Shown one piece after another: positions 53,705-63,152 of a stretch of 64,000 nt of DNA. A program made the translations under genes and the position numbers. Position 1 is the first letter of the stretch, and each line of letters begins with the position of its first letter. Source of the DNA: Fibrella aestuarina BUZ 2 (GTDB lineage Bacteria; Bacteroidota; Bacteroidia; Cytophagales; Spirosomataceae); NCBI RefSeq assembly GCF_000331105.1, contig NC_020054.1:1911698-1975697 (forward strand), read 5' to 3'. The notes below the pieces were generated by a model. It was not told the DNA's origin. It saw nothing but the letters and a program-made list of their open reading frames with translations, and ran no database searches.

Positions 53705-54985
53705 ATGCTTTCCCACTTGTCATCTGGTCAACTGCAAATTGGCATCATTGGCCTTGGGTATGTCGGCTTGCCCCTTGCCATCGAGTTTGGTAAAGAATGG
53801 CCCACTATCGGGTTTGACATCAATCAGGTTCGCGTCGATGCGCTCAGGAAGGGAATCGATCACACCCGGGAAGTGTCGGAACAGGCCTTCGGTGCCAGTC
53901 AGCACGTTCGGTTTACGGGCAACATGGCCGATCTGGCGGCGTGTACGGTCTACATCGTGACGGTACCCACACCAATCGATAAGTACAAATCACCTGATCT
54001 GACCGCCCTGTTGGCTGCCTCCCGCATGGTCGGGGCGCACTTGAAACGAGGCGATCTGGTCGTCTACGAATCGACGGTTTATCCCGGCTGCACCGAGGAA
54101 GACTGCGTGCCCGTACTGGAGGCTGCGAGTGGGCTGCGTTACAACGACGATTTTTTTTGTGGGTACTCGCCCGAGCGGATCAACCCCGGCGACAAAGAGC
54201 GCAATGTATCGCAGATTCTGAAGATTACGTCCGGTTCCACGCCTGCGGCCGCCCGGTACGTTGATCAACTCTACAGCCGGATCATCAAAGCGGGCACGTA
54301 CCCAGCGCCGTCGATCAAGGTGGCAGAAGCCGCCAAAGCCATCGAAAACGCGCAGCGCGACGTCAACATTTCCTTCGTTAATGAACTGGCCCTGATTTTT
54401 GACCGGCTCGGCATCGACACGATGGACGTGCTGGAAGCGGCCGCCACCAAATGGAATTTCCTAAAGTTTCGGCCCGGTCTGGTGGGGGGGCATTGCATCA
54501 GCGTCGACCCCTATTACCTGGCCCACAAAGCCCAAAGCGTCGGATACCATCCGCAGGTCATTCTGTCGGGGCGCCGTGTCAACGACGATATGCCCATCTA
54601 CGTGGCCAACAAACTCGTCAAAGCCATGATCCGGGCGGGGCTGTCGATCGCAGGCTCGTCGGTGTTGCTGCTGGGCGCGACATTCAAAGAAAACTGCCCC
54701 GACATCCGCAATACTAAAGTGGTCGACATCTACCAGGAGTTAACGGGCTTCGGCATGAAAGTCGACATCTATGACCCCTGGGCCAGTGCCGACGAGGTCT
54801 ATGCCGAATACGGCATCCGGCTGGTTGAGCAACCCGGTCGCTGCCGCTACGATGGCGTTATCCTGACGGTGGCCCATGATGAATTTCTGACCCTCGATTT
54901 GCAGGAACTCTGCCGCAGTGAACTGTCGATCATCTATGACTTGAAGTCGGTACTTGACCGGACGAAAGTGTCTATGCGAATCTAA
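53705..54985 (+). CDS. UDP-sugar 6-dehydrogenase (TviB/WbpA-like)
   Basis: First gene of the polysaccharide cluster; about 426 residues. It oxidises a UDP-N-acetylhexosamine to the uronic acid with two NAD+. The start at 53705 (MLSHLSSGQLQIGIIG) is preferred to an upstream TTG at 53669. The NAD motif IGIIGLGYVGLPLAIEFG begins near residue 11, TVPTPIDKYKSPDL follows, and the catalytic cysteine lies in GGHCISVDPYYLAHKA. The C-terminal UDP-binding domain has LLGATFKENCPDIRNTKVVD. The sequence is closer to the TviB/WbpA-type N-acetylhexosamine dehydrogenases than to Ugd. Product: an aminouronic acid building block. Confidence 0.93.
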   Translation: MLSHLSSGQLQIGIIGLGYVGLPLAIEFGKEWPTIGFDINQVRVDALRKGIDHTREVSEQAFGASQHVRFTGNMADLAACTVYIVTVPTPIDKYKSPDLTALLAASRMVGAHLKRGDLVVYESTVYPGCTEEDCVPVLEAASGLRYNDDFFCGYSPERINPGDKERNVSQILKITSGSTPAAARYVDQLYSRIIKAGTYPAPSIKVAEAAKAIENAQRDVNISFVNELALIFDRLGIDTMDVLEAAATKWNFLKFRPGLVGGHCISVDPYYLAHKAQSVGYHPQVILSGRRVNDDMPIYVANKLVKAMIRAGLSIAGSSVLLLGATFKENCPDIRNTKVVDIYQELTGFGMKVDIYDPWASADEVYAEYGIRLVEQPGRCRYDGVILTVAHDEFLTLDLQELCRSELSIIYDLKSVLDRTKVSMRI

Positions 54986-55007
54986 GTGTTTCTAATTTAC
55001 CCACTGA

Positions 55008-55820
55008 ATGCGCCTTTTTACCCGTATCGTCCTGAACTGTCTTTTAGGCTTACTCATTGGCACCGCGATGGCTCAGCGGCAGCCGAAACGCGATGCGATG
55101 ACCTATTTTCAGCCAACCGACCAGGATAGTACGGCGGCGCTTTCCGTTCGCCGACCTGCTTATGCCTACCGGCTACAGACGGGGGATATTCTGGCCATTG
55201 CCGTGTCGAGCCTGAACGCCGACGCCGACATCACGTTCAATCCGTTTAGTCGCTTTGGCGGAGTACTGGCGGGGGGCACGTCGGGCCGCGAAACGAGCAA
55301 CAACCTGCCCATTGGTTACCGGGTGAGCGAGACCGGGACAATCCACTTCCCCAAACTGAATCAGGTGCCGGTAGCGGGGCGCACCCTGAGCGAACTGGAA
55401 ACCCTGTTGCGCGATACGCTACAGGCCTTTCTCCGGGAGCCATACGTCTCGGTTCGGCTTCTCAATTTCAAAATTTCGGTGCTGGGTGAGGTGCAGCAAC
55501 CGTCGGTATTTACGGTACAGAACGAAAAAATCACGCTGACCGAGGCTATCAGTCTGGCGGGTGATCTGACCGTCTATGGTAAACGGGAAAATGTGCTGGT
55601 CGTGCGCGAAACACCCGCCAAACGGGAGTTTATCCGCGTCGATCTGACCAACCGGTCGCTGTTCGACTCGCCGGCGTATTACCTCAAACCCAACGATATG
55701 ATCTACGTGGAGGCCAAGAATAGCAAGAAAGTACAGGCCAGCAAACTCTTCCCCTACGTGCCGGTATTCGTCAGCGGCCTCACGCTCATCGCCACCGTCG
55801 TTTTGAATCTGATGCGCTAA
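55008..55820 (+). CDS. Polysaccharide export outer membrane protein (Wza-like)
   Basis: Export-channel protein of 270 residues. A signal peptide (NCLLGLLIGTAMAQ) is followed by the poly_export domain (AYRLQTGDILAIAVSS and YRVSETGTIHFPKLNQVPVA) and an SLBB domain (VLGEVQQPSVFTVQNEKITL). It ends with a hydrophobic helix VFVSGLTLIATVVLNLM, as in Bacteroidota homologues. Shorter than E. coli Wza (about 379 residues). It precedes the BY-kinase gene by 48 bases, the usual partner in a Wza-Wzc trans-envelope complex. Confidence 0.92.
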   Translation: MRLFTRIVLNCLLGLLIGTAMAQRQPKRDAMTYFQPTDQDSTAALSVRRPAYAYRLQTGDILAIAVSSLNADADITFNPFSRFGGVLAGGTSGRETSNNLPIGYRVSETGTIHFPKLNQVPVAGRTLSELETLLRDTLQAFLREPYVSVRLLNFKISVLGEVQQPSVFTVQNEKITLTEAISLAGDLTVYGKRENVLVVRETPAKREFIRVDLTNRSLFDSPAYYLKPNDMIYVEAKNSKKVQASKLFPYVPVFVSGLTLIATVVLNLMR

Positions 55821-55868
55821 GCCCTCTACCCGCTGACCAGCCCAGCACCACCCACCCCGAAACCTGCT

Positions 55869-58244
55869 ATGGCAAATCAGGAAGCTGAAACGAATCAATT
55901 TGGTCAGGAATACATTAAGTTTCTGGTTACCAAGTACCTGCGCAATTGGTACTGGTTTGTCTTGGCTCTGGTGATCAGTGTCGTGGGCATGTTTGGGTAC
56001 CTCACTACGCTCAAACATACGTTCAGCGCGCAAGCCAGTATCCTGATCAAAGACGAAGACAACTCAGGCGGGTCAGCCAAGCAGGATCTGATGCAGGAGC
56101 TGGACATGTTCGGGCCAAAAAAGCAGGTAGAAAACGAGATCGAAGTCCTGAAATCCTTCAAACTGGCCAAAAAAGTAGTCGAGGAGCTGGGTCTCGACAT
56201 CGTCTATTCGTACAAAGACCGGTGGCGGGTACGTGACATTTACCGGGATGCCCCCATCGTGGTAAACGTGCTGAAACCGATCAACGCCGCCTACGATATC
56301 CCGTATCCGGTAACCGTCGCCGCCGACCATGCGCTCATCGACGGCGTCAACTGCCCATTTGGTAAACCCACGGCCTCGCCCCTGGGCCTGGTGATCATCA
56401 ACCGGCGCGATAGTGTGACGACGCGGCACGACAGGATCACGGTGACTATGGAACACCAGGTCGATGTCATCAAGTCGTTCGTAAAACGCCTGCGGGTGTC
56501 GCAGCCCAACAAGTCGGCTTCGGTGCTATTCCTGACCATGGAGGACCACGCTCCCGACCGGGCCGAAAAATACCTCGACCGGCTGATCCATGTCTACGAA
56601 CTGATGTCGTTGCAGGACAAAAACCGGGTAGCCGCCAACACGCTGCGGTTTGTCGAAGAGCGGCTGGGCATCATCTCCCGCGAACTGACCTCGGTCGAGA
56701 GCGATATTCAGCGTTACAAGACCAACTCGGGTATCGTTGATCTAAGCTCAGAATCAGCCTTGTTTTTGGATAAAGTAAAGGAAAACGATGCGCAACTGGG
56801 GCAGGTAAACATTCAACTGGGTACGTTGACCGAAGTTGAAAACTACATCGCCAGCAAACCCGGCACCCGCGTGGTAGCGCCCGCTACCGTGGGCCTCGAC
56901 AACCCCACGCTGACCAGCCTGATCGGCAACCTGTTTGAGCTGGAAGGGCAACGCTCAACGCTGATTCGGACCGTGCCGGAAAAATCGATTCCCATCGAGA
57001 CGATCGACGAGCAGATTCGCAGCACCAAGCGTAACATTGCCGACAACGTGCAGACGTTGCGCCGGATTTTGCTGGCTACCCGGGAGAGCCTGCAAACCAA
57101 TAACAAGCGGATCGAGTCGACCATCCGCACCATCCCGCTGAAAGAACGGCAACTGCTCGATATATCCCGGCAAGCCAGTATCAAGGGCAATCTGTATACG
57201 TACCTGTTGCAGAAACGCGAAGAAACCGCCATGTCGTTTGCCTCCACAGTCTCCGACCTGCGCGTTATCGACGACGCTCAGGCCGAACCGCAGCCGGTGA
57301 AGCCCGTCAAGCGAAACTACTACCTGGTGGCTTTGCTGATCGGCCTGTTGCTGCCTGTGCTGGTGCTTTGGCTGATTGATTATTTTAACAACAAAATCAG
57401 CCGTAAAGCGCAGGTCGAAGCGGCCACCGACACGCCCATCATTGGCGAAATTATACAGTCGGAGCAGCCTCAGTCACCGCTGGTCGTCACCGCCAAAAGC
57501 CGATCGCTGCTTTCTGAGCAAATTCGGGCGTTACGGACCAACATCCAGTTTTTCAATACGGAAGGAGGCGACAAGCAGACCATTCTGGTGACGTCGAATA
57601 TTAGCGGCGAAGGCAAATCGTTTATCTCGCTCAATCTGGGCGCTAGTCTGGCGATTGCCGACAAGAAGGTGGTCATGCTAGAACTGGACATGCGGAAGCC
57701 CAAACTGCATCGCTACATCAAAGACGCTACCCCCCAAGGCCTGTCGAGTTATCTGGTTGGGCAGGCGACGCTCGATGAGATCATCAAGCCGGTGGAGGCC
57801 TACCCCAACCTGTTTTTCATTCCCTGTGGCATCATTCCACCCAACCCGGCCGAGCTGATTGGCGGGGAGAAAATGCGCTATCTGTTTGACAACCTGCGCG
57901 AGCATTTCGATACGATCATTGTTGACTCACCCCCCGTTGGGCTGGTTACCGACGCCAACATGCTGGCCCGCTACGCAACCATGACGCTCTACATCGTACG
58001 GCACCTCTACACGGCTAAAGGATATCTGAAAAACATCGACACACTCTACCGGGAAAAGCGCTTTCCAAATATGTGCCTGATCATCAATGGCATCAGGACT
58101 GAGAAAGACTACGAATACAACTATGGCTATGGGTATGATGCCGGCTACGGCTATATGTACCGGGCAACGTATGGCGAAGACGCCGACAAGGTGAAAAAGG
58201 TGGCTAAAAAAGGCTTCAGCCTTCACTTCTGGAACAGAAAATAA
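55869..58244 (+). CDS. Polysaccharide copolymerase/BY-kinase (Wzc-like)
   Basis: Inner-membrane protein of 791 residues controlling chain length and export. Topology is standard: first membrane helix near 26-48 (NWYWFVLALVISVVGMFGYL), a periplasmic Wzz domain with coiled coil, a second helix near 480-503 (YYLVALLIGLLLPVLVLWLI), then the cytoplasmic tyrosine kinase. Kinase motifs are Walker A TSNISGEGKSF (near 576), Walker A' MLELDMRKPKLHRY and Walker B TIIVDSPPVGL. The C-terminus has a tyrosine cluster (DYEYNYGYGYDAGYGYMY, near 747-766), the autophosphorylation tail. Kinase and Wzz parts are fused, as in proteobacterial Wzc. No cognate phosphatase gene is in the window. Confidence 0.95.
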   Translation: MANQEAETNQFGQEYIKFLVTKYLRNWYWFVLALVISVVGMFGYLTTLKHTFSAQASILIKDEDNSGGSAKQDLMQELDMFGPKKQVENEIEVLKSFKLAKKVVEELGLDIVYSYKDRWRVRDIYRDAPIVVNVLKPINAAYDIPYPVTVAADHALIDGVNCPFGKPTASPLGLVIINRRDSVTTRHDRITVTMEHQVDVIKSFVKRLRVSQPNKSASVLFLTMEDHAPDRAEKYLDRLIHVYELMSLQDKNRVAANTLRFVEERLGIISRELTSVESDIQRYKTNSGIVDLSSESALFLDKVKENDAQLGQVNIQLGTLTEVENYIASKPGTRVVAPATVGLDNPTLTSLIGNLFELEGQRSTLIRTVPEKSIPIETIDEQIRSTKRNIADNVQTLRRILLATRESLQTNNKRIESTIRTIPLKERQLLDISRQASIKGNLYTYLLQKREETAMSFASTVSDLRVIDDAQAEPQPVKPVKRNYYLVALLIGLLLPVLVLWLIDYFNNKISRKAQVEAATDTPIIGEIIQSEQPQSPLVVTAKSRSLLSEQIRALRTNIQFFNTEGGDKQTILVTSNISGEGKSFISLNLGASLAIADKKVVMLELDMRKPKLHRYIKDATPQGLSSYLVGQATLDEIIKPVEAYPNLFFIPCGIIPPNPAELIGGEKMRYLFDNLREHFDTIIVDSPPVGLVTDANMLARYATMTLYIVRHLYTAKGYLKNIDTLYREKRFPNMCLIINGIRTEKDYEYNYGYGYDAGYGYMYRATYGEDADKVKKVAKKGFSLHFWNRK

Positions 58245-58270
58245 ACGGTGAACCAACCCCTGCATGCTGT

Positions 58271-59611
58271 ATGGCGTTTGATCTGCGATTTCTTCTGGCC
58301 TCGTTGCTCTGCCTGCTGCTCCTGAGCCTCTTCTCGGAATTTACAGGGTTGGAGGCGCTGTCAGTCGGGTTCTCTTTGTACACGTTTTTGGTTTTCGTTC
58401 ACAGTGTTGGCCGGACCATCGCCGTCCGTGAGTTAATGACATTTGTGGCAGCACTACAAGTGGTATTGGCCCCTTCACTGGAGTTGGCCGATGCGCCCGA
58501 CAGTATGGCCTTGTCGTCGGCTGATTATTTGAGTTATGCCTTACCCGCTGTCGTTGCATTCGCTGTTGGGTTAAATCTGCCCTTACTCAAAACAAAACCA
58601 CATAACGAGCTAATTGCAGCTGTTAAAGAATACGTCAAAGGAAAAGAAAGAACCAGTTTTACTTTATTAATTCTCGGGATAATCGGTTCGTTCTTTTTCA
58701 ATTACGCACCTGTCCAAGTTAAAGCTTTGGTGTATTTACTGGCCGTTTGTCTGTATGCTTCTGTAATGTATGCGCATTACTCGGGTAGTGCATTTAAATA
58801 CGTAACGTTGCTCACAGCCTTAGGTCTATTGTTGTACATTACCGTACGGGATGGTATGTTTGGCCATATGATTTTTTGGGTGACGTTATACGTATTAGTT
58901 GTTTTAGTTGGTACGAAGAGAGGAGGCAGTTTGGTCATAAAACTAACCTTAATTGGGTCGTGCGCTCTTTTTGTCTTATTGGCGCAGTCGGTTAAGATGG
59001 AATACCGCATAAAGACATGGGGCGATAGTCCTGAAAATCGAAAAGGTGACCTGAACCTGATGGTGGATTTATTCGCGCAAAGGATGAATGATCCTGACTT
59101 TCTGTTTGGTAAAAACCATCTATACGCCACTTACCACCGGTTAAATCAAGGGGGACTGATTGCGAAAACTATGGCCTACGTGCCCCATTATGAGCCTTTC
59201 GCGGATGGCGAATTACTAGCCCACTTCGTATACCCATTTATCCCCCGCCTTATCTGGAGTGAGAAACCGATAACAGGTGGTGCCGCCAATATAACCCGTT
59301 TTACGCCATTGACGCCAGATGGAATTACGAGCTCAAACATATCGCCTTTTGGTGAAGGGTACGCTAATTTTGGTAAAGCAGGCAGCGTAGTTTTTCTGTT
59401 TTTCTTTGGCGTTTTATTTAATTATTGTTTTCTCCGCATCATAAAAATTTCGGAAAGGCGGCCGTCTGTTTTGTTGTGGATACCCTGTTTATTTACGGGT
59501 TGCCTTTCGTTCGAAACAGATGTTTTATCGACATGGGGTAGCTTCGTGACGATGTCGATGTTTTTGATTGTTTTTTGGTTTGTTGCTAAACGCATCAACT
59601 TACAATTATAA
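58271..59611 (+). CDS. Wzy-like polysaccharide polymerase (multi-pass membrane protein)
   Basis: Integral membrane protein of 446 residues with about 10-12 hydrophobic segments and one long loop (residues about 240-330, containing EYRIKTWGDSPENRKGDLNL and FPFIPRLIWSEKP-like residues VYPFIPRLIWSEKPITGG). The topology and the ISPFGEGYANFGKAGSVVFL segment near the end match oligosaccharide repeat-unit polymerases (Wzy/EpsG-like). Base composition shifts: from about 58.56 to 59.65 kb it is far more AT-rich than either neighbour, typical for wzy genes acquired by exchange. Sequence conservation in this family is low, so the call rests on topology and context. Confidence 0.8.
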   Translation: MAFDLRFLLASLLCLLLLSLFSEFTGLEALSVGFSLYTFLVFVHSVGRTIAVRELMTFVAALQVVLAPSLELADAPDSMALSSADYLSYALPAVVAFAVGLNLPLLKTKPHNELIAAVKEYVKGKERTSFTLLILGIIGSFFFNYAPVQVKALVYLLAVCLYASVMYAHYSGSAFKYVTLLTALGLLLYITVRDGMFGHMIFWVTLYVLVVLVGTKRGGSLVIKLTLIGSCALFVLLAQSVKMEYRIKTWGDSPENRKGDLNLMVDLFAQRMNDPDFLFGKNHLYATYHRLNQGGLIAKTMAYVPHYEPFADGELLAHFVYPFIPRLIWSEKPITGGAANITRFTPLTPDGITSSNISPFGEGYANFGKAGSVVFLFFFGVLFNYCFLRIIKISERRPSVLLWIPCLFTGCLSFETDVLSTWGSFVTMSMFLIVFWFVAKRINLQL

Positions 59612-59669
59612 TTAGTCGTAGTCGTGCTGATGGTGAGCGCGTATTTATATTAATCGTAAAGCAATAATC

Positions 59670-60887
59670 GTGTATCGTAGACCAAATAGTACGACGCCTA
59701 TTCGGCTGCTGATCGTCAATAGCCACCCGATTCAGTACTTCGCGCCGCTCTACCGGGAATTAGCCGCCGACGAGCAGTTCGACGTAGAGGTGTTGTATTG
59801 CTCACGGCACGGATTAGCTGGCGAAATTGATCAGCAATTCGGGCAGTCGGTGCAGTGGGATGTTCCGCTGCTTGATGGGTATGCCCACCGGTTTCTGTCA
59901 AATCAGTCGCCCAACCCGTCCATTTATTCCTTTTGGGGGCTGCTCAATTTGTCGGTTGTTAAAGCCATCTGGCAGGCGCCGCGCGGGGTAGTGATGGTGT
60001 ATGGCTGGGCTTATGCCGTATGCTGGCTGGCCATTGTTGCCGCCAAACTAATGGGGCATCAGGTTTGTATGCGAGCTGAAAGTCCGTTGCGGTTTGAAAC
60101 CAGCAAAAGCCCGTTCTGCCAGCAACTACGGCGCCTGGTACTCGGGCAAGGGCTGCTGAGGCTGGTCGACTATGCGCTTTACATCGGCGAGCAAAACCGG
60201 GCCTTCTACCGGCATATGGGCGTTGCCGAACAGAAGCTGATCTTCTGCCCCTACGCTGTTGACAACGCCCGCTTCCAACGGGCGGCGGCTGAACGGTTTC
60301 CCCATCGGGCCGGACTGCGCCGTCGGCTGGGCATTGACCAAACGCAGAAAGTGCTGCTCTACTGTGGCAAATACATCCCCAAAAAACGCCCGCTCGACCT
60401 GCTGAAGGCCGTTGCGAGCCTGCAACGTACCGACGTGGCGGCGGTGCTGGTGGGTGATGGTCCGCTGCGGCCTGCGCTGGAGGCGTTCTGCCGCGAGCAG
60501 CAGTTGCCCAATGTGTACCTGACCGGGTTCGTCAACCAGTCCGAAATCGTCAGCTATTACGCCCTGGCGGATGTATTTGTGCTGTGCTCCGATGAGGCCG
60601 AAACCTGGGGGCTGGTTACCAATGAAGCCATGAACGTTGGGCTGCCCGTGGTACTGTCGCAGGCTGTTGGTTGCGCCGACGATCTGGTCAAACCAGGTCA
60701 GAATGGATACCAATACCCTTGTGGCAACGTACCTGCGTTGGCTGAAGCCCTCAGAACCCTGCTCGATAGCTCCGCTGCCGACTGGGCTGCCTTCCGCGCC
60801 AGTTCGCGGTCGATCATCGATCAATACAGCTATGCACAGACAATCCAGAATTTACAGCGCGCCCTGAGCCAACCGTCCGCCACATGA
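59670..60887 (+). CDS. Glycosyltransferase family 4 (GT-B fold)
   Basis: Cytoplasmic, membrane-associated sugar transferase of 405 residues. The start is a GTG at 59670 with no better ATG nearby. The N-terminal GT-B domain begins LLIVNSHPIQYFAPLYREL, a pattern typical of capsule-cluster GT4 enzymes. The nucleotide-sugar domain has LLYCGKYIPKKRPLDLLKAV, VYLTGFVNQSEIVSYYALAD and the E-x7-E motif CSDEAETWGLVTNEAMNVGL. It retains anomeric configuration by family rule. Donor and acceptor cannot be told from sequence. It overlaps the next gene by four bases (ATGA), implying translational coupling. Confidence 0.92.
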   Translation: MYRRPNSTTPIRLLIVNSHPIQYFAPLYRELAADEQFDVEVLYCSRHGLAGEIDQQFGQSVQWDVPLLDGYAHRFLSNQSPNPSIYSFWGLLNLSVVKAIWQAPRGVVMVYGWAYAVCWLAIVAAKLMGHQVCMRAESPLRFETSKSPFCQQLRRLVLGQGLLRLVDYALYIGEQNRAFYRHMGVAEQKLIFCPYAVDNARFQRAAAERFPHRAGLRRRLGIDQTQKVLLYCGKYIPKKRPLDLLKAVASLQRTDVAAVLVGDGPLRPALEAFCREQQLPNVYLTGFVNQSEIVSYYALADVFVLCSDEAETWGLVTNEAMNVGLPVVLSQAVGCADDLVKPGQNGYQYPCGNVPALAEALRTLLDSSAADWAAFRASSRSIIDQYSYAQTIQNLQRALSQPSAT

Positions 60888-61885
60888 CAATCGTGCTGAT
60901 TGGCCGCGACGGCTATGAATCGCTGGAGTGGCATTTCCGGGATACGTTCAATCGCATGGGCCATCGGGCCACGATTGTCGACATCAAAGGCGTGACTCTC
61001 CTGCCCGAGAAAGCGCAGTATTGGCTGTCGCGGTTTAGTGAACGATACGACCGATCGGTCGGCCGGAAACTGGTTGACCACATCGGCCAGCTGGCTCCCG
61101 ATTTTGTGCTGGTCGTTTACCGGCATATCCACCCGTCGGTGATCATTGACCTGAAGAAGCGGCTACCCCATTGCCCCATTGCCCAGTACAACCCCGACGC
61201 CCTGACCAACCTGGAGCGGCAACAGATTCTTGCCTCGCCGTTCGATGTTTATTTCACGAAAGAGCCCTACATGGCCGACGTGTTTCGGCAGAAAGCAGGC
61301 CTCAACGTGGTTTACCTGCCCGAAGCCTTTAACCCACACGTAAACATCCGCCCGACTGGCGACCGGGCTGCGCTGGAAGCCGACACCAGGATAGATGTAA
61401 TGCTGTACGGAAATCTGTATCCGTACCGAGCCCGTATGGCCGAGCGGCTTATTCAGGCCGGTGTTCGCCTGACAATCTTTGGTTTACCCGCCACGTATAT
61501 ACCCACCGCCGTTAAACAGGTGTTTGTTGGGCGGTACCTGACCGGCGACGAGAAGAACCGGGTTATCCACGGGGCGAAGATCGTGTTCAACAACCTGCAC
61601 TACGCCGAGGTGTCGTCGGCCAATAAAAAATACTTCGAGATCAACGGGATCGGCGGCTTTCAACTGTGCGATTATAAACCCACGCTGGCTGAGTACAGTG
61701 GTGTGCCTGTTGACAAAGTAACCTTCGGCAGCATTGACGATGCCATTGATCGGATCCGGTATTACCTGGATAAACCCACCGAGCGCTACGCGCTGTCCGA
61801 TCAGCAGTATGCTCATTTTCAAGTGCATCACACCTACGAAAAACGCCTTCAGCAACTGTTAAGCATCGTTTTCGACCATGCGTAG
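60884..61885 (+). CDS. CgeB-family glycosyltransferase
   Basis: Protein of 333 residues resembling CgeB/DUF3880 glycosyltransferases. The N-terminal segment (IVLIGRDGYESLEWHFRDTF, then DFVLVVYRHIHPSVIIDLKK) is the DUF3880-like domain and the C-terminal half has the GT1_2-like motif IVFNNLHYAEVSSANKKYFE followed by INGIGGFQLCDYKPTLAEY. The ATG overlaps the stop of the previous gene (ATGA), and its 3' end overlaps the flippase gene by eight bases. Sugar specificity unknown. Confidence 0.88.
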   Translation: MTIVLIGRDGYESLEWHFRDTFNRMGHRATIVDIKGVTLLPEKAQYWLSRFSERYDRSVGRKLVDHIGQLAPDFVLVVYRHIHPSVIIDLKKRLPHCPIAQYNPDALTNLERQQILASPFDVYFTKEPYMADVFRQKAGLNVVYLPEAFNPHVNIRPTGDRAALEADTRIDVMLYGNLYPYRARMAERLIQAGVRLTIFGLPATYIPTAVKQVFVGRYLTGDEKNRVIHGAKIVFNNLHYAEVSSANKKYFEINGIGGFQLCDYKPTLAEYSGVPVDKVTFGSIDDAIDRIRYYLDKPTERYALSDQQYAHFQVHHTYEKRLQQLLSIVFDHA

Positions 61886-63152
61886 GCTCACGTTGACACC
61901 CTGGCTGCAAGGGCAGCGCGCCAGCCCGGCGGTGCAGGCACTGTCGAGCCTGCTGAGTGGGCAATTGGTCAATGCGGGTGCGGGGCTGCTGTTGGGTAAA
62001 GCCATTGCGCTCTACGTACCAGCGGCGGTTTTTGGGGACTACAGCCTGGAGTTTGCGACCATGACCCTTAGCCACAGCCTGCTGATTGCGCCCGTGCTGC
62101 AATCCCTGAAAACCGCGCAGGCTCAATACGGCTGGGCCACCGTGTTTCCGGTTTATCGCCGGGTGTTGCTGGCGCTCTATGGGCTGGGGGCAATCGGGGC
62201 GGGGCTGTACGCAAGCCTGACGGGCAACGTACCTGAGGCTGCCCTGATGCTACTGGCGCTGATGGGGCAGGGCTTCTATGCGGCCCGTAGCGAATACCTG
62301 AATCTGCAAGGCCAGTTCAGCACCTACTCGCTGGTGCAGGCTACCTATGGGCTGGCCAATCTGCTGCTGTTTCTGCTGGTGGTCGTCGGGATGGGCATTC
62401 AGACGGTTGTTGGCTTATGGCTGGTGCTGGCGCTACTCAATGGACTATTCGCCGCGCTGGTCTGGCGACTTGCCGTGCCAACGAGATCGCTCCAGAAACA
62501 CGCCCCGCCGACCGACACTGCACCGGGTGCGCCCGCCCTAATCCGCGCACTACGTACCTACGCCACGCCACTGATTGGGCTGGCCGTGTGGTCGTGGCTG
62601 TGCAATTACGCCGACCGCTACCTCATCGGCTATTACCTGACCCGCGCCGATGTGGGTATCTACAGCGCTGGGTATGGATTAGGCGCTAAAATGACCTTGC
62701 TGGTTGGCCCGTTTATGCTGCACCTGAGCAGTCGTCTGTATCGCCTTCGGAGTGAGGGCGGCGATGGCAACGACGCCTGGACGTTGCAACGGCAATACAT
62801 CGGCCGGTATGCTGCTGTTGGGCTGGTCGCCTGTCTGGTTTTTTTTCTTGGCCGAAACCTCATCGGGCAATGGCTGCTGTCGGAAGCCTATCAGCCCGCT
62901 TTTTTGATTGCCCCCATGGTGGCGCTCGGTTACCTGTTTCTGACGCTCATTCACCTGCACGAAATCAAGTGGTACGTCTACGGCCAGACAACGTTTATCC
63001 TGGGACATTATGCTGTCGGTGCGTTTGTCAACATTGGGCTGAACAGCCTGCTGATTCCACTATGGGGGTTGCCAGGCGCCGCTCTGTCCACCGTTTTTAG
63101 CTACCTGCTGCAATTGCTGCTGGTCATGTACCTATACCACCGTAGTCGATGA
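61878..63152 (+). CDS. Wzx-like polysaccharide flippase (MATE/MOP superfamily)
   Basis: Inner-membrane protein of 424 residues with about 12 hydrophobic helices and few charged residues. Features such as LVNAGAGLLLGKAIALYVPA at the N-terminus, WLCNYADRYLIGYYLTRADV in the middle and ALSTVFSYLLQLLLVMYLY at the C-terminus match the oligosaccharide flippase (MOP) group. It would move the undecaprenol-linked repeat unit across the inner membrane before polymerisation by the Wzy-like protein. It overlaps both neighbours (8 and 4 bases), so it is translationally coupled. wzx and wzy are separated here by two glycosyltransferase genes. Confidence 0.85.
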   Translation: MRRLTLTPWLQGQRASPAVQALSSLLSGQLVNAGAGLLLGKAIALYVPAAVFGDYSLEFATMTLSHSLLIAPVLQSLKTAQAQYGWATVFPVYRRVLLALYGLGAIGAGLYASLTGNVPEAALMLLALMGQGFYAARSEYLNLQGQFSTYSLVQATYGLANLLLFLLVVVGMGIQTVVGLWLVLALLNGLFAALVWRLAVPTRSLQKHAPPTDTAPGAPALIRALRTYATPLIGLAVWSWLCNYADRYLIGYYLTRADVGIYSAGYGLGAKMTLLVGPFMLHLSSRLYRLRSEGGDGNDAWTLQRQYIGRYAAVGLVACLVFFLGRNLIGQWLLSEAYQPAFLIAPMVALGYLFLTLIHLHEIKWYVYGQTTFILGHYAVGAFVNIGLNSLLIPLWGLPGAALSTVFSYLLQLLLVMYLYHRSR

